A DNA stretch of 41,648 nucleotides from NCBI GenBank assembly GCA_019058515.1, contig JAHPYY010000143.1:1-41648 (forward strand), written 5' to 3'. The notes beneath the pieces are model-generated. The model searched no databases. It had not been told where the DNA came from and worked only from the letters and a program-made list of their open reading frames with translations. Source of the stretch: Promethearchaeota archaeon. GTDB taxonomy: Archaea; Asgardarchaeota; Lokiarchaeia; Sigynarchaeales; SOKP01. This document shows, piece by piece, positions 17,124-25,465 of the stretch (positions within the stretch are counted from its first letter, which is position 1; every line of letters begins with the position of its first letter). The position numbers and the translations under genes are program-made.

Positions 17124-18095
17124 ATGACTCCTAACATCGAAATTCCTTGGGTTGAAAAATACAGACCAAAAGATTGGCAGGACATTGTAAGCCAAAATAT
17201 TGCGATCAATAATCTAAAAAGATTCGTAGAGAGCGGAGATATGCCACATTTGATATTTACTGGTCCAGCGGGCACGGGAAAAACGAGTACTGCTATGATC
17301 GTTGCTAAAAACTTAATTGGAGAAAAGAACTATTACAGATCTCTTTTAGAATTAAATGCATCAGATACAGTAAGAATGGATTATGTGAGAAAATCTTTAA
17401 AATCATTCGTAGATCAATCGCTGTTTTTGGACGGATCGATAAAAATCGTGATTTTGGACGAAGCGGATAACATTCCCTCGCAAGTACAGCAAGCCCTTAG
17501 GAGAATCATAGAAAAATCTTCTAGCAATGTAAAGTTCATCTTATTATGTAACTACATTAACAGAATAATTGATCCAATTATCTCAAGATGTGCAGTATTT
17601 AGGTTCGTTAATTTACCTAAGGACAAAATAATCGATCAATTAAAATATATCGCTAAATGCGAAAAGATTAACATTCCAAAAAATTCAGAGGATAAGTTTT
17701 TCGAAACTCTATTTTTTGTCTCGGGAGGAGATTTAAGGAAAGCTATTAATTCGTTTCAAATGTCGGTGGCATTAGAATTGATAGAAAATTTGGAAATTTC
17801 AGAAATTTTGAAGATCTCAGGTTATGTGGAACTTAGTATAATAACTAACCTAAAAAATGCGATACAAGAGAGAGATCTTCAATTAGCAATAGATATCTTG
17901 CATTCTATTAAGCATTTTGATAGCAGAAACTTCTTGCGACAAATAGTTTCAATACTTCCTGATCTAAAGCTTTCGAAATCAATGGAAGCATATATTTATT
18001 CGGAAATAGGAGAAGTGGATTATAGAATCAGTCAAGGCTCCGATAAAGAAATTCAACTTAGTAGCCTAATCTCTGACTTATTAAGATCAATATAA
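17124..18095 (+). CDS. rfcS: Replication factor C small subunit
   Basis: 323 residues. RFC box WVEKYRPK at 9-16, Walker A GPAGTGKT at 47-54, Walker B DEAD near 112-115, and the arginine-finger SRC near 154-156. This is a fully active AAA+ clamp-loader ATPase, which with RFC-L opens the PCNA ring and loads it on primed DNA. First gene of a tight three-gene run, 14 bases before the second RFC-type gene. Length matches archaeal RFC-S. Confidence 0.95.
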   Translation: MTPNIEIPWVEKYRPKDWQDIVSQNIAINNLKRFVESGDMPHLIFTGPAGTGKTSTAMIVAKNLIGEKNYYRSLLELNASDTVRMDYVRKSLKSFVDQSLFLDGSIKIVILDEADNIPSQVQQALRRIIEKSSSNVKFILLCNYINRIIDPIISRCAVFRFVNLPKDKIIDQLKYIAKCEKINIPKNSEDKFFETLFFVSGGDLRKAINSFQMSVALELIENLEISEILKISGYVELSIITNLKNAIQERDLQLAIDILHSIKHFDSRNFLRQIVSILPDLKLSKSMEAYIYSEIGEVDYRISQGSDKEIQLSSLISDLLRSI

Positions 18096-18109
18096 ATAAG
18101 GATATAAAT

Positions 18110-19168
18110 ATGACGAACCAGGAGATTCCAATTTGGAGGATAAAATATTATCCTAATACATTGGATGATGTTTGCGGGAGAACTCAAACTATCCTCAGGT
18201 TAAATAAAATAATAGAGAGTCAGAATTATCCGCATCTAATATTCGCAGGACCAAAAGGAATAGGAAAAACTACCATTGCGAAGTTATTTGCTAAAACTTT
18301 TTTGGGAAAATATTATGATGCAAATTTTAAAATCATTTATGCTAATGTACCTTTAACAGAACGCGAAAGGGAGTTAGCTAGATCTGACGCCTACATCTCG
18401 ACGTCGAAAATAGGTAGTTTGGCGGGTAAAAAAATAACAACTCCTGCCTTTCTAAGAGTAAGAGTAAAACCATTTATTGAGCTAAAAGCTCTGGGTGGAG
18501 CTCCCTTTAAAATACTTATTGTAAAAAACTTTGAATCGTTAGGTTCTAATCAACAAGGATTTAGGAGATTAATGGAAATTTATGGATCTAATTGCCGCAT
18601 GATCCTCATAACCACTAAAATTTCAGGTATAATTGATCCTATTTTAAGTCGCTGTCAAGTTTTCATAATCCCACAAGTTGATTTTAACGCCTTCCAAGAA
18701 TTAATCCTAAAGATTGCTGAAAAGGAAGGATTTACCATTAAAAACGAAGTAATCAGTTATTTATACAAACTTTCTGAAGGAAAAATAGCAAGAGCAATTG
18801 ATTTCCTCCAATTATGTAGTATAAAAACTCAAGATGTTAGCGTAGAATTAATCTATGAAGTTGCGTCTAAATTTAGAAGCACTAATTTTGAAGCAATCTT
18901 AGAACATTGTCTAAAAAAGGAGTTTACAAAAGCAAGAGAATCTTACCGGAAAATCATTTCTGAGATGAAATTTTCTACAAGTGAATTTCTATTGGAATTC
19001 TTGAACGAAATAAATAAAAGTTCGCTTTCAACGCCCCTAAAAATTGAACTAACGAATTACATAGCAGAAACAGACTTTAGATCATTGGATTCAAGAGACA
19101 GTGATATACAAGTCTCAGCGTTATTATCTAAAATTTGTTTATTAACTGAAAACATAAAAAAAGCGTGA
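18110..19168 (+). CDS. Second RFC small-subunit paralogue with degenerate Walker B
   Basis: 352 residues, AAA+ clamp-loader fold. Box WRIKYYPNTLDD replaces WVEKYRPK, Walker A GPKGIGKT at 47-54 is intact, and SRC at 180-182 keeps the arginine finger. The Walker B acidic pair is gone: the expected DEAD reads KNFE near residue 138. About 25 extra residues separate Walker A from Walker B (the stretch with ERERELARSDAYISTSKIG). This subunit should bind ATP poorly or not hydrolyse it, yet can still offer its arginine finger to a neighbour, like bacterial delta-prime or eukaryotic Rfc5. Co-transcription with rfcS and rfcL suggests a heteromeric loader. Confidence 0.9.
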   Translation: MTNQEIPIWRIKYYPNTLDDVCGRTQTILRLNKIIESQNYPHLIFAGPKGIGKTTIAKLFAKTFLGKYYDANFKIIYANVPLTERERELARSDAYISTSKIGSLAGKKITTPAFLRVRVKPFIELKALGGAPFKILIVKNFESLGSNQQGFRRLMEIYGSNCRMILITTKISGIIDPILSRCQVFIIPQVDFNAFQELILKIAEKEGFTIKNEVISYLYKLSEGKIARAIDFLQLCSIKTQDVSVELIYEVASKFRSTNFEAILEHCLKKEFTKARESYRKIISEMKFSTSEFLLEFLNEINKSSLSTPLKIELTNYIAETDFRSLDSRDSDIQVSALLSKICLLTENIKKA

Positions 19169-19175
19169 AGAAACT

Positions 19176-20549
19176 ATTTCTGATGCAAAAGCAGGTAATA
19201 ATAAGACTCAAGTTCCATGGGTAGAAAAATATCGCCCAAAAAGTACAAAGGAAATGGCTTTGCCAACAGCTAAAGTTGGCAGTCAAAAAGTAGATTTGGC
19301 TCTGGATTTAAAGAACTTTATTATTTTATTTTTCAAAGAGAGAGAAAAAATCAACGAAGAAAACAAAGAAATCAGAAGATTTAACAGAACCGCCTCGGAA
19401 AAAGAAAGAAAACGGTTAAAAGAACTACCTTCCAATAAAGTAGCAGCTCTGCTTGAGGGACCTCCTGGAATAGGAAAAACCTCTATGATTTATGCATTAG
19501 CTAACGATATGAATATGGAGATCCTCGAAACAAACGCTTCGGATACAAGGACTAGAGATAGCTTAGAAAGGATGCTAAAAGAGTCTTCGAAGACAAAAGG
19601 CATAATGGATTTTGTTCAAGCTACTCGAAAAAAAATCATTTTAATCGACGAAGTCGATGGCATTTACGGAACCAAAGATAGAGGAGCAATCCCCGCTATA
19701 CTCGATCTCATTCACAAAACGCAATTTCCAATTGTAATGTGCTCAAACGAGTATAAAACTAATCTTCAATCGCTTTATAATAATGTTAGGAGGTACGAAG
19801 TGTCTCCTTTAAGCGAAGAAGAGGTAATGAAGATTGGAAAGAAAATTCTTAATAAAGAAGGGATAGAAAATATTTCCCCTAAAATCCTCCAGAAAGTCAT
19901 CGAGAAAAACGCTGGCGATTTAAGAGGAGTCATAAACGACCTACAAGGATTAAGTCAAAGTAGTGAGATTAGCGAAAACGACGATTTACTAGCTCAATTA
20001 GGCAGAGACACCACGGAAGAGATCTTCACTTTAATAAGAAATCTCTTTCAAAATGTAAACACCTTATCCGAAGCGCGAGCTCTTACTAACAAAGCTGATG
20101 TTGACTACAATTTCTTGTATAAGTGGGTTAACGAGAATTTGCCTACTTTTATCTACGATAATCACGATATAAAGGACGCTCTAGACAATTTAGCATACGC
20201 TGACGAAATTTTTGGACGTATCAGAAGAAACATGTATTGGTCACTCCTACCGTACTTCTACGATCTCTTTGCGGGAGGAGTGGCTTTATCGATAAAGCGA
20301 GGGAAAAAAACCAAAGGATTTAGACGAGTAAAGTTTCCTAGGTATTCCAGTTCCTCCTTTTTCTCTCTTAATTCTGCTCAAAAAAGCCTATATGATAAAT
20401 TGTCTAAGTTCTACGATATTTCAGAAATAGAAGCTGTTCAGGATTTTTACCCTTTTCTAAAATTACTCGCATCTAGTTCAAGAAAACAACTTAAACTATT
20501 ATCAGATTGGCTTGAATTAGATGCTAAAGAAAGAAAATTATTAAAATAG
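19176..20549 (+). CDS. rfcL: Replication factor C large subunit
   Basis: About 457 residues from ATT 19176. RFC box VPWVEKYRPK at 13-22, Walker A GPPGIGKT at 95-102, Walker B IDEVDG near 157, and a helical clamp-binding C-terminus. About 35 charged residues (EREKINEENKEIRRFNR region) are inserted before Walker A. The frame has no ATG, GTG or TTG after the upstream TAA (19155) until ATG 19254, which would remove the RFC box. ATT 19176 lies exactly 7 bases after GTGA (19165-19168), where the end of the previous gene supplies the GTGA. A missing A near 19168-19170 or in the AAAA at 19187-19190 would instead put GTG 19165 or ATG 19183 in frame. No C-terminal PIP box (QxxLxxFF) is seen. Confidence 0.9.
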   Translation: MSDAKAGNNKTQVPWVEKYRPKSTKEMALPTAKVGSQKVDLALDLKNFIILFFKEREKINEENKEIRRFNRTASEKERKRLKELPSNKVAALLEGPPGIGKTSMIYALANDMNMEILETNASDTRTRDSLERMLKESSKTKGIMDFVQATRKKIILIDEVDGIYGTKDRGAIPAILDLIHKTQFPIVMCSNEYKTNLQSLYNNVRRYEVSPLSEEEVMKIGKKILNKEGIENISPKILQKVIEKNAGDLRGVINDLQGLSQSSEISENDDLLAQLGRDTTEEIFTLIRNLFQNVNTLSEARALTNKADVDYNFLYKWVNENLPTFIYDNHDIKDALDNLAYADEIFGRIRRNMYWSLLPYFYDLFAGGVALSIKRGKKTKGFRRVKFPRYSSSSFFSLNSAQKSLYDKLSKFYDISEIEAVQDFYPFLKLLASSSRKQLKLLSDWLELDAKERKLLK

Positions 20550-20796
20550 AAAACTTACTCCAAAATTGAGTAGGATTTATATCAGAAATTGTAGTAGATT
20601 ACAAGTATTATCTCTACAGATTTAAATAACAAACCAATTTGGAGTAAATTATTTAACTTTATATCAAAAATTATAATAATTCTCTATTTTTTAGCCTCAA
20701 ATAATTCGGTGTTCAAAGATCCTTCTTACCCAAAACCTTTAAATATTTCTATGATCTTCTAAACTTAAAAATTATTAATAAGACCTATTATAAATT

Positions 20797-21447
20797 ATGT
20801 CGGGATTAGAGAAAAGTGATCCAGAAATCATAGATCTAGGCGATTTAGAGGAAAAAAAAACCGTAAGATCTAAGGAATCGAATCTGATCTTACAAATTGC
20901 TGGAGCGGCTATATTTGGAGCGTTATCAATAGTGTTATCGTTTCTTTCTCCAATATTACCACGAGTTCCGCAAGGAATTGCATTTTTTGATCCAGTTTCT
21001 ATTGTGTGGATGTCATGTTTTTTAATATTTGGACCATTAGCGGGATTATTATGCTGCGTTATTGGATTTATTGGGCTTATTCCCTTTGATATGTCAATTC
21101 CAGTAATTGGACCATTGATGAAATTTTGTGCCACAGTACCTTTAATTATAGTACCAATTGTATTATTAAAGTTGTATAAACGGCGGGGAAAAGAAGGATT
21201 AGCTAGTAAAAAGTTAAAAAAACCAAGAAATTACCTAATAAGCGGAATTATAGGTGTAGCTTTAAGAACAGTAGTAATGGTAATTCTGAATACTATCGTT
21301 TATTTATTTTTTTTTGGAGCGGAAGGATTAGAATTATGGCTAATTATGATAATTATTATCAATCCAATTCAAAGTATATGGGATTTATTAATCCCCTATT
21401 TGATTGTCTTTGGCTTAAAATTAGACGAAAGGTTTTATATTTGGTAA
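20797..21447 (+). CDS. ECF-transporter S-component-like membrane protein
   Basis: 216 residues. After a charged N-terminus there are about six hydrophobic segments with the small, proline- and glycine-rich helices of vitamin-binding S components (GAAIFGALSIVLSFL, FDPVSIVWMSCFLIFGPLAG, IPVIGPLMKFCATVPLI, and IWDLLIPYLIVFGL near the end). S components bind a vitamin or metal and work with an ECF ATPase module, which is not in this window. The substrate cannot be told. A decayed second copy lies 1.4 kb downstream, so the locus was tandemly duplicated. The start ATG at 20797 follows AT-rich promoter-like sequence. Confidence 0.7.
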   Translation: MSGLEKSDPEIIDLGDLEEKKTVRSKESNLILQIAGAAIFGALSIVLSFLSPILPRVPQGIAFFDPVSIVWMSCFLIFGPLAGLLCCVIGFIGLIPFDMSIPVIGPLMKFCATVPLIIVPIVLLKLYKRRGKEGLASKKLKKPRNYLISGIIGVALRTVVMVILNTIVYLFFFGAEGLELWLIMIIIINPIQSIWDLLIPYLIVFGLKLDERFYIW

Positions 21448-21745
21448 AACATTTCTTATCACTTTATAAAAATAAGTCTAATATAGTAAATAGACTAAAT
21501 CAATAGCTATTATAAAAATCAATTAAGATCTTACTTTGTGAAGATGAGTCGAACTTGGCTAAATCTCTACCAAAATTGCCAAAACTATACTTCATTTTTT
21601 TTAAAATAATTTTTTCTCTAAATATATAAAAATCCATAATTATCGCTGTTTATTCCTGCGAATTTCGCGGTTAATTTTAAATAATATAATAAATTTATCG
21701 AGATTAGTAGAAAACCAAAGATTTCAAATAAATAATTAAATCCAT
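21448..21745. other. 298-base AT-rich gap with no recognised feature
   Basis: No open frame, RNA gene or clear repeat was found. T runs near 21595-21615 could end a transcript. It sits at the left side of a stretch with several broken genes. Confidence 0.35.
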
Positions 21746-22079
21746 ATGCCAGATAGGATCATAGATATCCTTGAGAAGAAAACTCAAGGAAAGAACTCAA
21801 GAAAGGAAAGAACTCAAGAACTCAACTCAAGAAAACTCAATTAAACTTCTTCAAAATCATAATTCAATAGAATCTAAGTACAAATTAGAAAAAATTACAA
21901 AATTGAGTAAAAAAACTCTTGAAAGGCGAATCAATCTATTGCGAGAACTCAGTTTAATCTTACTAAAAGAAAAAAAAAATTCTCGAAATCCCATCTCAAT
22001 TGAATTAACTGAAAAGGGAATTGACTTGAGTATAAAATTAACTGAAACAATTGATATGATGGAAAGAATTCTAGAATGA
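21746..22079 (+). pseudogene. Small winged-helix regulator frameshifted within an AACTCAA repeat tract
   Basis: From ATG 21746 the frame reads MPDRIIDILEKKTQGKN and stops at TAA 21842-21844. The C-terminal wHTH part (KITKLSKKTLERRINLLREL, then ISIELTEKGIDLSIKL) is in another frame, open from a TTG at 21771. Between them (21781-21840) AACTCAA occurs six times at uneven spacing. Slippage in this tract would move the frame, so the protein may be off in this copy. The TTG-started version (102 residues) could also be translated directly but opens with a very basic low-complexity leader. DNA binding is the likely role. Confidence 0.55.
21781..21840 (+). repeat. Six irregular AACTCAA repeats
   Basis: Copies start at 21781, 21794, 21811, 21819, 21824 and 21834, often followed by GAA or GGAAAG. 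The spacings (13, 17, 8, 5, 10) are not multiples of three, so adding or losing a unit shifts the reading frame of the wHTH gene. Confidence 0.65.
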
Positions 22080-22215
22080 TATGATTTTCAATTAAATATA
22101 TGGATTTGATCTACTAGTTGATTGATTCCCTGCATTCTTTAAATATATAAAAAAATAACCTATTCACAACTAAAATCTAATTATTATTAATTAAAAATTT
22201 ACTAAAGGTGGAAGT

Positions 22216-22722
22216 ATGAAAAAATCCAATTTAATATTTTCAACTTTGACATGTACTTTTATTTTGTTTTTAATTACAATAAGTGCATATGGATTCAAAC
22301 CTATGTCATTACCTGGAGAATGGATCGTCGCGAATAATTATACGGTAATAAGAGGGGAGGAAGTTGGCTCAGGATGGATTGGTGATACTTATTATTATGG
22401 TGCTGGTGATCCCTACGATTTTTTAGTTTTTAAGTTAACATATATACAAACAGCTAGAATTTTTTTTGGATTTGATAATGTTCATGCAGATAAAATAGGA
22501 TTCTATGGTTGGGGAAATATATTTAACCTAGTCGATATTAACATTTATGTATATTATACTGATGGATCTCATACTGATTGTATGATTGTTCCGGAATATA
22601 CACTAAACATATATAATCTTAATTCTCAAAAAGTTGTGGATTTTGTTATAGTTTATTTTGGAGCTTGCATTGATAGCCCTTATGGATATGTGGATTACAT
22701 TAGAATTTATACAAATCCTTAA
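22216..22722 (+). CDS. Secreted beta-rich protein of unknown function
   Basis: 168 residues. A signal peptide is clear: MKKSNLIFSTLTCTFILFL with small residues (ISAYG) around 23-27. The rest is rich in Tyr, Asp, Gly and alternating hydrophobic residues, the pattern of a beta sandwich (INIYVYYTDGSH, VVDFVIVYFG, GYVDYIRIY). Two cysteines (in DCMIV and GACID) may form a disulfide. ATG follows AAAGGTGG, a good binding site. I do not recognise a family. T-rich sequence behind the gene looks like a terminator. Confidence 0.7.
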   Translation: MKKSNLIFSTLTCTFILFLITISAYGFKPMSLPGEWIVANNYTVIRGEEVGSGWIGDTYYYGAGDPYDFLVFKLTYIQTARIFFGFDNVHADKIGFYGWGNIFNLVDINIYVYYTDGSHTDCMIVPEYTLNIYNLNSQKVVDFVIVYFGACIDSPYGYVDYIRIYTNP

Positions 22723-22755
22723 TTTTTTTTATCATTAAATTTTTTTTTTTTACAA
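22723..22755 (+). terminator. T-rich terminator after the secreted protein gene
   Basis: Two long T runs, one directly after the stop codon and one at about 22740-22750, fit archaeal U-tract termination. Confidence 0.45.
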
Positions 22756-22800
22756 ATAGACATTACACATATTAAAATCATCTATAAAAGAAGATAAATA

Positions 22801-23217
22801 ATTATTACCTTGTTCCCGTTTGTTCCATTTTCTCTAATTGGTCCAGTGATGAAATTTTATGCTACGATTCCTTTGTTGGTAATCCCAATGCTCCTTTTAA
22901 AGTTATATAAATCAGATAATGAATTTAAAGGAAACCAAAAAATTAAAAATCCAAAAATTTTGTTACGACGGAAGCAATTGGCGTACTTCTGCGAATAATT
23001 ATAATAGTTGGATTCATTAGTTATTGTTTATTACTTATTTGCAAATTCTTTATCTGATATTTCCTTACAATTCATCGGTTTACCTAATATTTCAGGTTGG
23101 ACTGCTGTTGTACTCGGAGTAATAATAATTAACGAAGAAACTAGCGTTTGGGATTTGTTAATTCCTTATTTGATAGTTTTTGGATTAAAATTAGACGAAA
23201 GGTTTGATTTTTGGTAA
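22801..23217 (+). pseudogene. Truncated, frameshifted second copy of the ECF S-component-like gene
   Basis: The remnant starts in the middle of the protein (LIGPVMKFYATIPLLVIPML, matching IPVIGPLMKFCATVPLI in the copy at 20797-21447). It changes frame after LKLYK..NPKI; the continuation TEAIGVLLRIIIIVGFI lies in a different frame. It then returns to close identity at the end (SVWDLLIPYLIVFGLKLDERF). The last ~69 bases (23149-23217) are nearly the same as 21379-21447. The N-terminal half is missing. This is a dead tandem duplicate, not a functional transporter. Confidence 0.8.
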
Positions 23218-23338
23218 CCTTTTTAATTGTTCTTTTTTTAGCAAAGCTTCTGTACCTCCAGATTTCTAATATTTTAAACTAATTAAGGAGGAATCATTTC
23301 AAGAGATACTCCCAAATAACAAGAGAGTATGAACCCTA

Positions 23339-24138
23339 TTGAAAAAAGAATGTTTTAAATATATCGAATTCGTCAACGAAGGGAAATCAGCACTAATCAA
23401 ATTAAACAGACCAGAAAAGTTGAATGCTCTAACCTATCCTATGATTATGGAGATAAATACTCTTCTTGAATCCATCAAAAAAGAGAAAAAAATTAGAGCT
23501 ATTGTCATTGAAGGGAATGGTGATGGGTTCTGTTCTGGAGATGATTTAGATAGGATGAGACCTGAGGGGATTTAAGTTTACTCCATTGGAGGATGGGTTG
23601 CAAATGCCACATCAAAAAATGCTTCAAATGATAACTACAATACCAAAACCTGTAATCGCACATATTCATGGATTTTGTTTCGGTGTAGGATTTGATCTGG
23701 CTTTAGCTTGTGATTTCAGAATTGCTTCGGATACTATGACTATCGAAGATCGTAGAATTAAAAGAGCTATAGCTGTTCTTTGTGGAGCAACTTGGTTACT
23801 TCCCCAGGATAGTAGGACTCGGGAGAGCAATTGAAATTATACAAACCAGAAAACATCTAAGTGCATCTGAAGCGCTAAGTATAGGTTTGGTAAAAAGGGT
23901 TTACGAGAACGAGAATCTTCCAGAAAACTCTAACACATTCATAGAATACATTGCAAACCTCCCAACTAAGTGTTTCGGATACAACAAACAAATGCTACAC
24001 TACTCGATTCATAATGACTATAAAGCTTCCATCAAACACGAGTTTCGGCTTTATTGTAAAAACATGGCGTCCAGGGATTTCTGGGAAGGGGTAAAGTCCT
24101 TTCAAGAAAAACGAGATTCAAACTTTATAGGAAATTAA
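23339..24138 (+). pseudogene. Enoyl-CoA hydratase/isomerase, broken by two +1 frameshifts
   Basis: Three pieces in three frames join into one crotonase of about 265 residues: 23339-23572 (IKLNRPEKLNALT, FCSGDDLDRM), ~23572-23795 (KPVIAHIHGFCFGVGFDLAL, then ACDFRIASD) and ~23795-24138 (PRIVGLGRAIEI, HLSASEALSIGLVKRV). The joins fall in GGGG (at PEG) and CCCC (at LLP); removing one base from each run restores the family sequence exactly. The oxyanion-hole segments CSGDDL and HGFCFGVG are intact. The first segment begins at TTG 23339; an ATG at 23329 is out of frame. The family hydrates or isomerises enoyl-CoA thioesters. True pseudogene or homopolymer errors cannot be separated here. Confidence 0.85.
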
Positions 24139-24191
24139 TTCATAGCAATTTTGTACCATCTATATTAATTATCCAAAATTATAGAATAATT

Positions 24192-25448
24192 ATGTTAACG
24201 GAAGAAATAAAAATTTTCTTACGGGAGTCAGCATTACAACGATTTCTAAGATATGTAAAAGTTTGGACTACTTCTGAAGAAAATTCAAATAAATTCCCGT
24301 CTACTGAAAGACAATTTGATCTCGGTAAAATTTTAGTTAACGAAATGAAGGAGTTGGGTTTTGCTGATATTGTCCATGATATATACGGATATGTTTATGG
24401 TAAGTTACCAGCCAGTAGAGGATACGAATATTCAACTACTATTGGATTTATTGCTCATTTAGATACTTCAGGTGCAGTTTCGGGTCAAAATGTTAAACCA
24501 GTAATACATAAAGGTTACAATGGAGGTGTTATTAATTTCGAGTTAGATAAAGATCTTACATTAACCCCCGAAAATTCACCTGAACTAGAAAATTATCTTG
24601 GATTAGACATTATTACAGCCAGTGGAGATACGCTGCTTGGTGCTGATGATAAAGCAGGGATTGCAGAGATTATGGCAGCCTGCGAAACGTGGAAAGTCTA
24701 TCCAGAGCTTATTCACGGACCAATAACAGTATGTTTCACCCCAGACGAGGAAACAGGTAAAGGTACTGAAAAAATTGACTTGGAAAATCTTCCCAAATAC
24801 TGTTATACCGTCGATGGAGGGGAATTAGGAGAATTTGAATACGAATGTTTCGACGCATGGAAAGCGAGGTTAAGGTTTAAAGGATTGAGTGTCCATCCGG
24901 GTTACGCTAAAGGGAAGATGATTAACGAGATTAACATAGCCTATCGCTTTTTGAGTCAACTACCCGAGCAAGAATCTCCGGAATACACTGAGGACAGAGA
25001 GGGATATTATTATGTCACTAAGATTGAAACTCACCACGAAGAGCTAATTGCGTACATGTTAATACGCGATTTTAAGATAGATAATAACCAGAAGCGAATG
25101 AAGTATTTAAGAGATTTAGCAGACCTATTTAAACTTCGCTATCCTGGAGTCGAAATTGAGATTGATTTTGAGCACCAATACGAAAACATGATAAATTATT
25201 TTGAACAGTACAAAAAAGTATTAAAATACGCACAGAAAGCAATCGAAAAAGCGGATTTAGAAGTTAAAATGCACCACATCAGGGGTGGTACTGATGGATC
25301 TCGATTAAGCGAGAAAGGCATCCCTACACCTAACTTATTCACTGGAGGGTTGTTATTTCACTCGAGGAAGGAATATATACCGATTACAGCCTTGCAAAAA
25401 GCGTCTGAAGTGATAATTCATTTAGCTAGCATGTGGGCTACAGAATAA
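24192..25448 (+). CDS. pepT: Peptidase T (M20B tripeptide aminopeptidase)
   Basis: 418 residues, full family length. Metal-site residues are present: AHLDTS (H89, D91), GADDKAG (151-156), PDEETGKG with catalytic Glu and ligand Glu (E186, E187), VDGGELG, and a C-terminal HSRKEYIP histidine. RGGTDGSRLSEKGIPTPN is the substrate-side signature. PepT is a two-zinc aminopeptidase that removes the N-terminal residue from tripeptides, finishing protein breakdown in the cytoplasm. The gene is intact although it directly follows the broken enoyl-CoA hydratase gene. ATG 24192 with AT-rich upstream sequence. Confidence 0.94.
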   Translation: MLTEEIKIFLRESALQRFLRYVKVWTTSEENSNKFPSTERQFDLGKILVNEMKELGFADIVHDIYGYVYGKLPASRGYEYSTTIGFIAHLDTSGAVSGQNVKPVIHKGYNGGVINFELDKDLTLTPENSPELENYLGLDIITASGDTLLGADDKAGIAEIMAACETWKVYPELIHGPITVCFTPDEETGKGTEKIDLENLPKYCYTVDGGELGEFEYECFDAWKARLRFKGLSVHPGYAKGKMINEINIAYRFLSQLPEQESPEYTEDREGYYYVTKIETHHEELIAYMLIRDFKIDNNQKRMKYLRDLADLFKLRYPGVEIEIDFEHQYENMINYFEQYKKVLKYAQKAIEKADLEVKMHHIRGGTDGSRLSEKGIPTPNLFTGGLLFHSRKEYIPITALQKASEVIIHLASMWATE

Positions 25449-25465
25449 CATTTTAAAAAAAGCTC

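Noticed and set aside
19254..20549. ATG 19254 as the start of RFC large subunit
   Set aside because: It would cut off the in-frame RFC box VPWVEKYRPK that all RFC proteins carry; an upstream non-standard start or a missing base is more likely.
20775..21134. 119-codon frame on the minus strand opposite the ECF-like gene
   Set aside because: Asparagine- and isoleucine-rich shadow of a membrane protein gene, with no family pattern.
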